Of a DNA stretch of 64,000 nucleotides, positions 21,184-33,463 are shown in pieces. The position numbers were made by a program, and so were the translations under genes. Where the stretch lies: NCBI GenBank assembly GCA_014529385.2, contig CM043952.1, positions 56,458,619 to 56,522,618 on the forward strand, in the 5' to 3' direction. Within the stretch, counting starts at the first letter, position 1. Each line of letters begins with the position of its first letter. The stretch is from Adiantum capillus-veneris. Its lineage: Eukaryota > Streptophyta > Polypodiopsida > Polypodiales > Pteridaceae. The notes under the pieces were generated by a model. The model was not told the DNA's origin, ran no database searches, and worked only from the letters and a program-made list of their open reading frames with translations.

Positions 21184-21517
21184 TACCATTTGACCAACAT
21201 CTACAATGTGGGTTAATTTACTGGCCCCTTTCAACTTATAAAGTTGCAGTGACTTGACTAGTGGCCCAAATTCTAGTTTGGCGTACACGAGCTTCCATAC
21301 TCATCAGAATTCAGTGCTAACTGGCCCGGGCAGTCCCTGTCTGACCGACCTAGATCCCCGATGTGAGAAACCCATTTGGCTGCAACCGTTTCACACTGAC
21401 CATGCAATGTCCACTTGCACCTTTTCAAGGGTTTTGGGACAAACAAGTAAAAATAAAATAAATATATCTAATACTTATTTACGGAAGGCAACAGGAAAAA
21501 TACACCTCCTGGTGACA
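21184..21517 (-). repeat. G3 3' LTR
   Basis: On the minus strand it starts TGTCACCAGGAGGTGTATTT and ends near GTTGGTCAAATGGTA. It is paired with 27,910-28,249. The inner boundary at 21,517 is firm; the outer one is good to a few bases. Confidence 0.8.
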
Positions 21518-21826
21518 CACCCCACCCTTGAAATACTACAAGCGACCTCGCTTGCATGCCAATAATACATGCAGATACCTCCTGATATCATATATATTCT
21601 ATGATGGGAATCCAAGATATACATGCTTCCGGAAATGTAGCGTTGGACGATTAAACAATCCCACCAACCTGGCTACAACACATATATCAAGCATAGAAGT
21701 CTTCTAGTGTACTCTTGAGCACAAACTTCTCTAGCTAAATTCTGTATGGAAAGAGTAGATACAATTGCTTAACTACTCTCTTGAGCATCATAAACCATGC
21801 TCTTGCCTTGCTCCAAAAAGGCTGCA

Positions 21827-24800
21827 TCAAGTCACTGTGGGTTCCATTTGAAAGGCTTCAAGATACAATTGCAATAGCTGAGGTGAATCAAGCAATTCAG
21901 ACTCTTCCATCCATTTGGCATCTAACGATGGATAGTTCTTGAACTTCACCAAATAGCGTCTTGCAACCTTTCCTCTAACCTTTCTTTCTTTATGTGTCAA
22001 TATCCGTTCAGGAACAAGGATTTCATCCAATTCTTCCACTTCGGGTTGTTCCTCATCAAGCATATTCTCTGGCACATTAGCAACAAAGGGCCTTAGAAGG
22101 CTAACATGAAAAGCATTATGTATTTTCCAGCCTTCTGGTAGCTCTAACCTGTAAGCTACATCGCTGATCTTTTCTGAAATCTGAAAAGGACCATAATATC
22201 GCATACTGAGCTTAGGAAACAAGCGTTCCTTGCCTTTCCTTTTCCTTAACCGGGCCTTTTCAAAGCGCAAAAGTACCCAATCACCAAGTGAAAATACAAG
22301 TTCACGACGGTGACGATCAGCAACTTTCTTTTGCTTAGCCTGAGTCTTCTCAAGAGCAATCTTTATCTTCCTGTATGTTTCATCCATATCTTGCACATAC
22401 TTGTCTGCCTCAAATATCTTGTCCTTAGTCTGCAAAATGGGTGGGACTTTCTTTCCTCCTTCCACTATCTCAAATGGTGCCTTACCTGTTGATGTATGCA
22501 CAGTGTTATTGTAAGCATATTCAACCAATGGGAGATGGTGTTCCCAAGTTGCCTTGTGCTCTGAGACATAACATTTGAGCAGGTCCAAGACAGTAGAATT
22601 TGCCTCTTCTAACTGTCCATCAGTTTGCGGATGAAACGAAGAAGAGAACTTGAGCGTAGTGCCCATGTTCTCAAACAATGCCTTCCAAAAAAGACTCGTC
22701 ATACGTGGATCCCTGTCACTGACAATTGACTGAGGCATCCCATGATATTTAAAGATATTGCTCATGAATATCTTGACCATGTGTTCTGGCTTTATCTTCT
22801 TCCTAACAGGAATGAAATGGGCCTGCTTACTAAACCTACAAATGATAGTCCAAATCCCATCATTTCCTGTTTGCATCCTTGGAAGATCAAAGATAAAGTC
22901 CATTGCTATACTTTCCCATGGCCTATCAGGGATCGGCAATGGCTGCAACAATCCCAGCTGCTTTTGTCTGTCAAATTTGACTTTTTGGCATACTAAGCAT
23001 GATCTTACAAATGTGTCAACATCATGACGCAAAGCTGGCCAATAGAAGAATGCCTCAACCCCTTTCACTGTCGCATCAATTCTACGATGCCCAGCATAAG
23101 GTGGAGCATGACTTTCCATCAAAATCTTTGGCCGTAACTGTTTAGTAACGCATAACTTTCCATGCATCATGAGAAAGTCATTCTTAAGCATATAGTGCTC
23201 ATGATGTTGCCCATCAACAAGCTGGTCATAGATCCTTGCAAAATCTGAATCTTCAGCATATTGTGTCTTCATTTCCTCTAGTTCACAATGGTACGGAATT
23301 GACACTGCTGAAATTTGGGGCTTTCGTGACAACGCATCAGCCACTACGTTCTTTTTCCCTTGCACATGCACAATCTGAAAATGGAACATTGACCAGATGT
23401 TTGCCCATCGCATGTGCTTCTCAGACAACTTCGTCTGTGTAAGAAAATATCGCAAGGTTTGATGATCCGTTTGGACAACAAAATCAGCCCCTAGCAAATA
23501 GTGTTTCCAACTAGTGAGAGCATGAATTACTGCCAGCAATTCTTTCTCATAGACTCGCAAGTTCCTTTCAGTCTTCAAAAGAATTCTGCTCTCATATGCG
23601 ACTACTCGGCCATTCTGCATTAAAACTGCACCAAGACTATGGCCACACACATCACATTGAACCACAAAAGGTTTAGAAAGATCTGGCAAAATAATTACCA
23701 GATCTGAAGTCAGCTTCTCTTTCAAGTGTTTGAACGCTAAAATTTCCTTGGCTGTCCACTTGAAAGTAACTCCTTTTCCTTGCAGTGCATGGAGTGGAGA
23801 AGCAATCTCAGCAAAATTTCGGATGAACCTCTTGTAATAGGAACATAAGCCTAGAAAGCTTCGAATGTCATGTACGGAGTTCAAGTCTGGCCATGATCTA
23901 ATTGCTTCCACTTTAGCGGGATCCATGCGTACCCCATCCTTTGAAACAATGTGCCCAAGGAAGTGAATCTCTTGCAAAAAGAATTCACTCTTCTTCGTAT
24001 TAATGAGTAGCATGTTCTTACGTAACTCATTGAAAACTGCAGTCAAGTGATCCCTATGCTCCTCTTCAGACTTTGAGTAGACAATCATGTCATCAAAGAA
24101 GGTACCCACGAAGTTTCTATGTGGTCTAAAAATTATGTCCATCATTCTATTAAATGTGGCAAGAGCATTTGTGAGACCAAATGGCATGACAAGAAACTCA
24201 TAGAGACCAAATGTTGTCCTGAACGCAGTCTTATGGACATCTTCTGGTCTAATGCGTATCTGATGATACCCGCTCTTTAGGTCTATTCTTGTAAACAATG
24301 ACGCTCCCTCAAGCCGATCAAGAATGTCATCTATCCTCGGTATGGGGAACCTGTTCTTGATGGTATTCTTATTCAAGGCGCGATAGTCAATGCACATGCG
24401 CCATGAACCGTCCTTCTTCTGCACTAAGAGTACAAGCGAACAAAAAGGGGATGAACTGGGCTGAATCAGCCCCTTCTCTAAAAGCTCGTTGACTTGACCC
24501 ATAATCTCTTTCTGCTGGGCTGCACTAACCCTGTATGGTGGTCTATTCGGTGGACTAGAACCTGGCACAAGATCTATAGTATGATCCTCAGGTCTCTCAG
24601 GAGGTAACTCCCCTGGCAAAGAGTCCGAAAAACAATCACTGAAACCACTCAAAAAAGTTGACTTGTCTTTATCTAAGGTAGACAAATTAGATACAACTTG
24701 AGGTACTTCTTTTGCAAAGATCAAGTACGCAGAAAGATGATTCTTTATTACAGATGAAATAGCAGAAGCAGAAACAACTGGAACAGACTCGCCTTTAAGC

Positions 24801-25894
24801 TTTACATCAAGGACATGAGTCTTTCCTCTATGTACAAGGGTAATCTTTTTGTTGTAAGTATCCACCATAGCATGCAACCTGTAACACCATGGGATACCCA
24901 ATAACACATCACAGCCCTCAAGCGGCATAATATGAAATTCTTCCGCATCCACATAGCTCTGAATGTGCAGACAAAGCTTTCCCAGAATGGGAGTAACAGG
25001 CTCTGAATGTCCTGGGCATGCCAAACCTGCTTCGCCTGTCATACCCATCTCCTCTGCACGAATGCCCAACTTTGATGCCAATTCTGGTGATATGAAATTT
25101 GCACGGGCTCCTGGATCAAAGAAAACTAGCACTGTCTGGTCTCTAACTTTGCCCCAAGCTCTGCACAGCTCTGTGGCATCTGTGTTTGGCTGATCTCCAA
25201 CCAAATCTGGAACAAGTCCTGCACTCGGCTTTGGCTTCTTCTCTTTATGGTATGACTTGTCATCCTTATCCTGTGACTTCTTCTGTGGGCACTCATTTGC
25301 AAAGTGTCCTTCCTGTTCACAAATATAGCATTTCTTGGCCTCCCTAAGAGCTTTCCTTTCTTGAAAAGTTTTGCCAAAAAAATGCCTTTTTTGTCCTTGT
25401 CCTCGTTCCGAAGAAGATTTAGACTGCTTCTTGGACGTATCAGCTTCTTGAGTGGAGGGCTTCTTTGCAGGAGACTCAGAAGGCTTTGCTGCAACATTGC
25501 CCTTGGCTAAAAACTGTTTGCCCTGGGCCCCTTTCTTGTGGCTATTAAATCCATCGGAATCTCCCTTCGACAGATTGTTGGCCACTCTTGCATTCTCTAT
25601 CAATTGAAACATATTCATGACAGTAGTCTTTGTGCAGTAGTCCCTGATTTTCTTGGGCAATCCGCAACAGTACTTCTCAATTTGTTCTGACAAAGGCACA
25701 AACCTGTAAGAGGTGACTGACAACAGTGCGGCCCAAAACCGTTTATTGTACTCTTCCAAATCCGCACACTGTTTAGCATTCAACTCGTGCCATTCCGTCA
25801 TTACATCCACTTCAAAAGTGTTTGTCAACCATGCAGGCGCAAAAAGTTGTTTGAATTGGACCCACGTTGTTGGGGCTTGACCCTGGTTCAACAA
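21827..25894 (-). mobile_element. G3 gag-pol polyprotein frame (1,355 codons)
   Basis: Residues about 1-115: gag core (WVQFKQLFAPAWLTNTFEVD). About 189-202: zinc knuckle CYICEQEGHFANEC. About 250-350: aspartic protease. About 470-660: RT (WRMCIDYRALNKNTIKNRFP, SGYHQIRIRPEDVHKTAFRT, VMPFGLTNALATFNRMMDII, GTFFDDMIVYS). About 690-830: RNase H (VVQCDVCGHSLGAVLMQNG). About 920-1,180: integrase with its HHCC region (HAPPYAGHRRIDATVKGVEA, CLVCQKVKF) and DDE core (AMDFIFDLP, IVSDRDPRMTSLFW, HPQTDGQLEEANS). The C-terminus, about 1,300-1,340, is chromodomain-like (PERILTHKERKVRGKVARRY, LVKFKNYPSLDAKWMEESEL). Such domains steer integration in chromoviruses. The sequence upstream (25,895-26,037) continues gag. 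Confidence 0.92.
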
Positions 25895-26037
25895 CGCGGT
25901 CCATCATTGGAGCGCATTCCCTATCAAGAAAGTGGCAGCCTTGCGTATCTTTGAAGATTCCGTGAAGTTGCCTCCAGCATAAGCTGCATCGAACTGTTGT
26001 ATGAAGGTCAAAGCCTTCAATTGGTCCTCGGTTCCTC

Positions 26038-26787
26038 TGAATCCGATCCCTAATTTTTTTCCTGCGGCACCTATGGCTTCACGTAAAGATCAGTCGACTC
26101 CCTCTGCATCCGGAGATGCGGGAAGGGATCAAAACGAAGATTCACGCGAGTAGTATGGCCTGCCTCCGCCTACTCAGGCGGAGCGTCAAGAGATGGAGCG
26201 TCGACAATTGATCGGCGATGCAACAAAGTTGATGCTCAATTTTGCAAAGGACCCAAAATTGGAAAAATATATGAGCAAGACCTCTTTGGAGGAGGTGCAC
26301 TCGTAGTGGCGGCAGACCTCAGAACCACCCAAGAAACCCTCTACTCTTAGGATGTGCACAGAGCAAGAATCAGAAGAGGTGGTGGATGCACGAATTGCTC
26401 AACTTTTTGACGCGCAAAACAAGGACAAAAAGCACGACAAAAAGCAGAAGAAAGACACTGACTTCCCGGGTTATTTGGGTCGTCAGTCTACTTTTGAATC
26501 GGCAAGAAAGCAGGATAAGCGTGTTCGATTTGAAGGAATACCCAATTCTTCTTCTTCTTCTTCTTCTTCTAACAGTTCTTCAAGCTCATGTGACTCGAGC
26601 AAAGAAGACAAGAAAGGCAAAAAGTGAAGCAAAAAGCAAAGCTTCGGAAAGGGCAAGAAAAAGGCAAAAGAAGTCTATATCTCGCTATAACCAGCCCGTA
26701 CAACGTAGAGGGCGGTACTATTTCAATTACTTGTTAACTTTACACAGAGCACTGAGAAGGGAAGAGAACACATTGCGTCCAGCGACT
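26038..26787 (+). repeat. copy of G2 leader/gag start inside G3
   Basis: About 750 bp closely matching G2 20,441-21,187 (CCGATCCCTAATTTTTTTCC to GCGTCCAGCGACTA), in G2 orientation and therefore antisense to G3. It sits where the N-terminal part of G3 gag would be expected. See findings. Confidence 0.8.
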
Positions 26788-27909
26788 AGAATGTCACTGC
26801 GCACACGAGACCGACACCCTGTAGGCCCCAAAGACTGGCGCCCCTTTCGGTATTTCTTTATTCAAATTAAGGTAGACGATCCGACCACTTAGCACAAGCT
26901 TTCACAAAGCTGTCCAAACCTGGCGAGGGCTGAAAACGCAGGTTTTCGACCGGATTTCGACAGCATAACGGCGCAAAAACCCCTGTAGGTCAAAAACCCC
27001 TGTAGGTCAAAAACACCTGTCTAGGACGGATTCCCTCGATATCTGGAAGCTTTCTGGTGAGCTGTCACAGAAATTCAGCGGGCTGTAGTTCTCTGTTTTT
27101 CACTGTCGGGAGCCCAAAAGCCTGTACAGGCATCCCAAGGCTCTCACGAGGCTCCCCCGATGTTCCCTTGCAGTGTAGGTGCGAAACCCTAAACCTGCAG
27201 AAAAACACAGCAGGCTGTAATTCCCTGTTTCGGATCATTTTTAGCGGAGCGAACACGCCTACGCGTGTCCCAAGGGCTCCTGCATGCAATGGGACAGTTC
27301 CCCTGTGAATTGGACGAGTTTTCACGCGAGAAAACTCTCCAAACTCGCAATCTTTCGTGATGGAATTGTGCGTACCTGTGGGGGATTAGCAATTAGCTAA
27401 TCCGGTTCCTGTTCAGAAGGCTCTTGCCTTGGCAAACGCGCATAAACCCCCAGAACTGTACATAGGTCAAATGAGAAGCCCACTAGTGGGGCATAACATA
27501 TTGTACGTAGGGGAGAAAGAGAGCAGTATGTAGCGTGCGGGGCATCACTCCCGTCACCATACTGTGCATACAGGGCAAGGTAAGCATTCCATTGCTTCTG
27601 TACCTGCTACAATCCACCTGAGGCTGAAAATGGCGCCCCCTTTGTTGATATGCACCTCGTTTTTGCCTCCCAGAGTGGCAGAATCGCTCACAGGCGGACA
27701 CGTCGCCCAGTTTCCGAGTTTGGGCTTTCCCTGCTAAAAATATCTCAACTGGTGCGTCAGTTGACTTGGCAACAGAGCAATAAAATGTTCCCCTTGTCAT
27801 TCCAGAGCTAATGACGCGAACACATTTTCCGGTCAAAAATAGCAGTTCCCTAAATTTTAGGAGATGCTTCCATGGCGTCCCTATCGGTCTCCTGACCATC
27901 ATTGAAGAC
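26788..27909 (-). mobile_element. G3 leader region with repeats
   Basis: Sequence between the captured G2 segment and the G3 5' LTR. It contains two related blocks about 130 bp apart (from about 27,063 and 27,194; each has CAG-GGCTGTA-TT-CCTGTTT), a doubled CCCCTGTAGGTCAAAAAC word near 26,980-27,010, and a short antisense match to the G2 LTR (near 26,820-26,870, CCCCAAAGACTGGCGCC). The 139-codon minus-strand frame at 27,483-27,902 has no recognisable domain. Confidence 0.5.
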
Positions 27910-28249
27910 TACCATTTGACCAAGGTCCAACATCTACAATGTGGGTTAATTTACTGGCCCCTTTCAACTTATAAAGTTGCAGTGACTTGACTAGTGGCAC
28001 AAATTCCAGTTTGGCGCACACGAGCTTCCATACTCATCAAAATTTAGTGCTAATTGGCCCGGGCAGTCCCTGTCTAACCGACCTAGATCCCCGATGTGAG
28101 AAACCCATTTGGCTGCAGCCGTTTCACACTGCCATGCAATGTCCACTTGCACCTTTTCAAGGGTTTTGGGACAAACAAGTAAAAATAAAATAAATATATC
28201 TAATACTTATTTACGGAAGGCAACAGGAAAAATACACCTCCTGGTGACA
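27910..28249 (-). repeat. G3 5' LTR
   Basis: It matches the 3' LTR closely (same TGTCACCAGGAGG start). G2 gag resumes directly beyond it at 28,250. Confidence 0.8.
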
Positions 28250-31200
28250 CTTGCCCCATGGTTGACAGTTCTACGGAGGACTCGTCTTCAGATATTTCGG
28301 ACTCTGATGACAGCATCTTTTATGCAAAGAAGAAAATTTTTTATAAAGCCGATCAATATGACTTTCTGGAAGATAAAAGCAGAAAGTCCGAGAGTTTAAG
28401 GAAGGTGGACAGTCAATAAATTTGACACGTTTTCTGATTATAGAGATGCTTCGGAGGCTTTGTCTTTTGTACAACAATTTGACATCGCTTTCGTGGGAGG
28501 GCGTTACTCAGAGCACTCTAAGATTCGGAGAGCTGCCTCTTACTTTAAGAGGAATGCTCGAACTTGGTGGTCCATGCTTCAACGCCAGTTAAATGGCTGA
28601 AATTCAAAAGGCTTTTTATTTCTTCATGGCTGACTCGAGAGTATGAACGCGACACTCGAACTGCTTTGAACCATCTTTGGATGACCAAGAAGGATACAGT
28701 GGACGCTTATTGCGAGAGATTCTGGAACTCTTTTCTACCCACCTCTTCATTTAAGAAGATCTCGTTCAAGGAACAGATTGAGCGGTTTACCTTGGGTCTA
28801 CCTACAGAGATCCGAGATCACTGCTTAGAACAAAAGTAAGCTTCCATTCAGGAGTTGATGAGTCATTGGATACGGGGTTTTGCCATTCACTCTGGCCGTC
28901 TGACGTACCCCACAGATGAGATCATGATGCAAAGAGCTGAACAGACTTCGAAAAATGAAAGTAGAAAGAGAAAGAGCAACCCAGAACAGAAAGACAAGGA
29001 TGCACGACCCAAGCTTACTCCTCAAGAGAGGGCTCTCTACATAAAGGAGGGGAAGTGCTTTGAATGCGAGGAAACTAGGCATACCTCCGCGAAGTGCCCT
29101 AAGAAGGCACCGAATGAACAGGATGAAGAAAGGCCAGAAAGTTCTAAAGCAGCTGAGGGACGTGGCAGAAAAGGCAGATAAAAAGCAGAATTGGTAACAC
29201 ATTGCGTGGGGCATGAACCGAATCAAATGAATGAAAGTACAAACTTTGTCGGGCAAAGGGAAAGATCAGGAAGCTCTTTTGAAGGAGCCAAGGCCAACTT
29301 CTTGAATCGGCGGCTCGATTTGGAATTATTCCCGACAGGCTGAGGCCACATGCGGAGATAGTTCGAGTGGCACCCAGACGGGATGTTGCCATTACACCGA
29401 GCATTGGCAAACTTCGTTTGCAATGACAGGGGTGTTTAGGGCACGCGGAGTTTTACGTAATTGCCTTGGAAGTTTGTGACGTTCTACTCGAATCCCTTGG
29501 TACCACAAGAACAACGCCGTGGTTGACTACCGGGCCGAGAATGCGACTTTGACAAATGAAGGGCTCAGAGATTGTACTTGATGAACTTCAATTTCTTTAC
29601 TCACTTTTTTTTGGGAGAGAACTGAAGATCATACTATTGATCTGATACTAGGAAGCACACCACCAAACCGGCCACCTTACCGTGTGAGCCGAGCCCAGAA
29701 CGAAGAGATTACGAACCAAGTGAAAGACCTCTTGGAAAAGAGTCTTGTCCAGCCTAGTACTTCACCGAATTGCTCTCCAGTGTTGTTGATTTTGAAGAAA
29801 GACGGATCTTGGAGAATGTGCATCGTTATAGAGCTCTCAATAAAATCACCATCAAGAACACATTTCCGATTCCTAGGATCGGTGATATACTCGACAAATT
29901 ATAGGGGTCCTCGTGTTTTAGCAGGATTGATTTGAAGAGTGGATTCATCAGATCCGAATCGCACTGGGAGTCATCTACAAGACAGCCTTTCGGATGACTT
30001 TTGGGTTATTTGAGTTTTTGGTGATGCCTTTTGGCTTAACCAATGCTCCTACGACATTTAACCGGATGATGGACAGGATTTTTCGAGAGTATAGACTATT
30101 TGTTGGCACTTTCTTTGACGACATCATTGTTTTCTCCAAGGATGAGGCAGAACATAGAAATCATCTGCTTCAAGTCTTTCAGACATTACGAGATCACAAG
30201 TTAGTGATTAATGCAGAGAAAAGTGAATTTTTTTCCTACCAGAGAGAAACTTTTTGGGACACATTGTGTCAGCAGCAGGAGTGCAAATGGATCCCGCCAA
30301 GATAGAGACTATCCGTGACTGGCCCGATTTGAAGAATGTCCAGGAAGTTAGAAGCTTCTTGGGACTGTGTTCGTACTACAGGCGGTTTATTCGAAAGTTT
30401 GCAGAGGTTGTTTGCAGAGGTTGCTTCCCCTTTGAATATCTTGACACAGAAAGGAGTCCCTTTCTCGTGGGGACCCACAGAGGTGACTGCCTTTCAGACT
30501 TTGAAAGAGAAATTAACTACAGGACCAGTTTTGACTCTGCCGGACTTGCAGAAGTCGTTTGAAGTATATTGTGATACTTATGGTCGTAGTCTGGATGCAG
30601 TCTTAATGCAAGAAGGCCAATGTCATTGCCTATGAGAGCCGATTGTTCCCAAGGCTGGAAGTGACAACACAGATTTGTGAGAAAGAGCTTTTGCCGGCTA
30701 TCCATGCTCTTATTCAGTGGCGACATTACCTACTCGGAGCCGATTCTACGGTTTTCACAAATGATGGGAGTTTACGCTACTTCTTGTCATGGAAGCAACT
30801 ATCGGAAAAAGCAGATGCGGTGGGCAAACATCTTGTCACGATTTACTTTCAGATTGTCCATGTGCACGGACAGAAGAAATTCGTGGCAAATACTTTGTTC
30901 CGAAAGCCGTTGGTTTTGGCTATTTCTGTGATACATCATAGGAACTTCGAGGATATGGTCGGTCAGTACGCCACAGAACAGATTTTGCAGATGTATTCAA
31001 TTGAATACAAAAAGGGGAGATAGTAGCGGACTATTCCATTCGGGATAGCTACTTGATGAAGAAAACCATGTTGTGCGTTACATAGCCGTTGAGGAAAAAG
31101 GTTCTAACCGAATGCCACTATCCACCTTTTACGGGTCGTCGATGCATTGCTACCACCTTGAAGGAGGTAGAGAGATACTTCTTTTGGCCGAGACTCAAGA

Positions 31201-32230
31201 AGGATGTGGACGAGATTGTGAGCAGTTGCTTGGTATGAGGCATAAAGCACAAGGATTGTTACAGCCTTTTTCCCATATCCACCCGGCCCTAGGAAAGTAT
31301 TGCAATGGATTTCATCTCCCGAGAACACAGCGTGGGCAGGACTATTTATTGCCCAGGTCTTTAGATTACATGGCATGCCAGAGACGATGGTCTCCGACAG
31401 GGACCCCAGGTTCATGAGTTTGTTTCGGACGGCTATTTGGGAGAACATAGGCACGCAGTTGCAGTTCTCATTATTGTTCCACCCGCAGACTGGCGGGCAA
31501 TCAGTGAGTGCTAATTCAGTGGTATTGGATTTGTTGAAGTCTTCTTTGTTGGATCAAAAGACTACTTGGGAAAGGTTTTTACCTTTGGTGGAATATGCCT
31601 ACAGAAACACGATTAACTCTTTGATGGGGAAGGTGCCATTTGAGATTCTTGAATTTGCTACGAAGGTTCCACCCTTCTTTAGCACGAAAGATAAGATTTT
31701 TCTTTGAAGCCGACCAGTTCACGAGGGACTTGGTCCGGAAGGCTTTGCAGAAATTTCAGGAAAGACAGAAAAAGGCAACAGATCACCATTGTCGCGATTT
31801 GAAATTGCAGGAGAAGATTGGGTGCTCTTACATTATGGAAGGCACGCACGAGAAAGAAAAAAAGGGAAAGGAGCGGCTTCTTTGAAAGCTTAGCATGAGA
31901 TAGTGTGGAACTTTCCCATTTTTCGAAAAGATAAATGATATCTCCTTTGGACTGAAGCTGCCAGAATACTTGGAGGATTCACAATGTTTTTTTCATGTGA
32001 GTCTCTTGAAGCCTTTTAAAGGCGATGTGTCTGATGATGAACAACCCAAAATGGACAAAAACGAGCAGATACTCGTTCCAGAACAGACATTGGCACGAAA
32101 AGAAAGTAAGAAGGTAAAGCGAACTGACGGTTCTTGGTTAAATTCAAGACCTACTTCGCTTTAGATGAGAAGCGAATGGAGGAGGAAGACCTAGCAGATG
32201 TGAATCTTTACCTTGAAGCTTTTGGTTTAG
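28250..32230 (+). mobile_element. G2 gag-pol remainder, fossil
   Basis: Parts in order: gag core (about 28,260-28,840; DSDDSIFYAKKKIFYKADQY-like start, LPTEIRDHCLEQK); zinc knuckle CFECEETRHTSAKC near 29,060; RT (VSRAQNEEITNQVKDLLEKS, MPFGLTNAPTTFNRMMDRIF, GTFFDDIIVFS) at about 29,680-30,400; RNase H (VYCDTYGRSLDAVLMQ, ELLPAIHALIQWRHYLLGAD); integrase scraps from about 31,080 to 31,720; and a C-terminal basic stretch near 32,090. Several breaks. The parts match G1, so they are one family. Confidence 0.8.
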
Positions 32231-32843
32231 CATAGTCTATTCCAAATGGAACCAGAATTCAGCTTGGCCGGAGATTTGGTGCAGTGGGTTTGCACAAGAG
32301 GGGAGTTACTCCGCTCCTTTGTCAATAGATGCCTCGATTTTTGAATACTAGAGTCACTGATGTCTCTTTGAGCTTCAGGGATACTGAGAGCTGATAGTAT
32401 TCTGCTGGATGACTTTATGAAATGGAATTCCGAAATACGAAACTGATTTGTTCTTGACTTGTTTTTAAGTGCAGGAACTGATAGACGAAATGACTGCAGC
32501 ATTTTGGTCTGAATGATCTCAAATAGACATGGTTGCAATAGGGGTTAGTCGATCGGGCTTCTGTGAGGTCCTCAGTGGATCTAGATGGAATTGCTAACTG
32601 CATTGCCGATAAATCATGATCTAAGATCCGAATGAATGTTGAATCTGATTTGTCATGTATGTCCTGTGATGTCTAGTGATGTCCTGTGATGTCCTATGAT
32701 GTGACTGTCGATTGGTACATGTGCTAGATGTGTGTTCCTAGTGCATCGGTACTAACAGTCACTGTCTGCTAAGGCAGTTTATGGCTTCTGTCTATTTTGC
32801 ACGCGTAATGGAGGGCGATTACAATGCTTTCAAGAGGGGGGTA

Positions 32844-33021
32844 TGTCACAAAACGGTGACGTGGCAAACCCTAACACACACACGCACACTTTGGCAGGTC
32901 CGAAATGGTGACATGGCTGGCTGTGTATGACAGGGATGCCACGTGGCAGCAGTACGGAATTCCGTGATTTCCGACGCAGATTGCAGTAGATTTGGACAGC
33001 TTTTGGGCCTTGCTTTTACTA

Positions 33022-33074
<53 letters not shown>

Positions 33075-33458
33075 TTTGCTTTATTTTAGGGTTCATGAGA
33101 GCTTGTGAGAGAAAGCTTTTGCTTTATTTTAAAAGCTTTTGATTTTCAGCTTTTGAAGCTTTTGGGGGCTCTCATTTAGCATCCCTTTGTAACCTTTAAA
33201 TTTGTGGGCAGGGCCTCACAACTCAGAACATCTGGACGCAAAGTCTGAGAGTGAGCACCTGCCTACACTCTTGTACTTTGAACACAGATTAATACAAAAA
33301 GAAATACCGAAAGGGACGCCAGTCTTTGGGGCCAATATCTCTAGGCACGGAACTCCGTCAGGCCAGTGTCGAATCGATTGTGAATTGTGAACTGTTTTGA
33401 AGTGATTGTTTGTGGTGTCGCAGTAGTTTCTCGACTTGGAGTGTCCAAGTCTATTACA
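32844..33458 (+). repeat. G2 3' LTR
   Basis: It starts TGTCACAAAACGGTGACGTG after the purine tract at 32,831-32,843 and ends GTCCAAGTCTATTACA. It has a longer (GA)n run (33,031-33,071) than the 5' LTR. It is followed by the GGAAG target duplication. Confidence 0.88.
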
Positions 33459-33463
33459 GGAAG

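Larger units (their letters stand above)
21184..28249 (-). mobile_element. G3: Ty3/gypsy chromovirus nested in G2, antisense, nearly whole
   Basis: The element is antisense inside G2 gag. Its LTRs are 21,184-21,517 (3') and 27,910-28,249 (5'). A purine tract (CAAGGGTGGGGTG on the minus strand) precedes the 3' LTR. It holds one long gag-pol frame (21,827-25,894), an unusual segment copied from G2 (26,038-26,787, in G2 orientation), and a leader of about 1.1 kb. By eye the LTRs differ by roughly eight substitutions and two small indels over about 330 bp, so it is fairly young. The gag-pol frame looks nearly whole, with about one break in gag. I could not identify a clean target duplication. Confidence 0.82.
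19798..33458 (+). mobile_element. G2: Ty3/gypsy chromovirus-type element with both LTRs, hosting G3
   Basis: A fossil gypsy element bounded by LTRs at 19,798-20,401 and 32,844-33,458 and by a 5-bp target duplication GGAAG (19,793-19,797; 33,459-33,463). A primer-binding site matching the initiator-Met tRNA type (TGATATCAGAGC, 20,403-20,414) follows the 5' LTR; a purine tract (CAAGAGGGGGGTA) precedes the 3' LTR. Order: gag start (20,472-21,183), nested antisense G3 (21,184-28,249), rest of gag with a zinc knuckle, protease/RT/RNase H/integrase (about 29,400-31,900), and a basic C-terminal region. It is broken in many places. Without G3 it measures about 6.6 kb. The LTRs differ at many positions, so it is older than G3. 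Confidence 0.88.

Noticed and set aside
27483-27902. 139-codon antisense frame in the G3 leader
   Set aside because: No domain seen, and it lies between LTR and gag of G3; treated as leader sequence.
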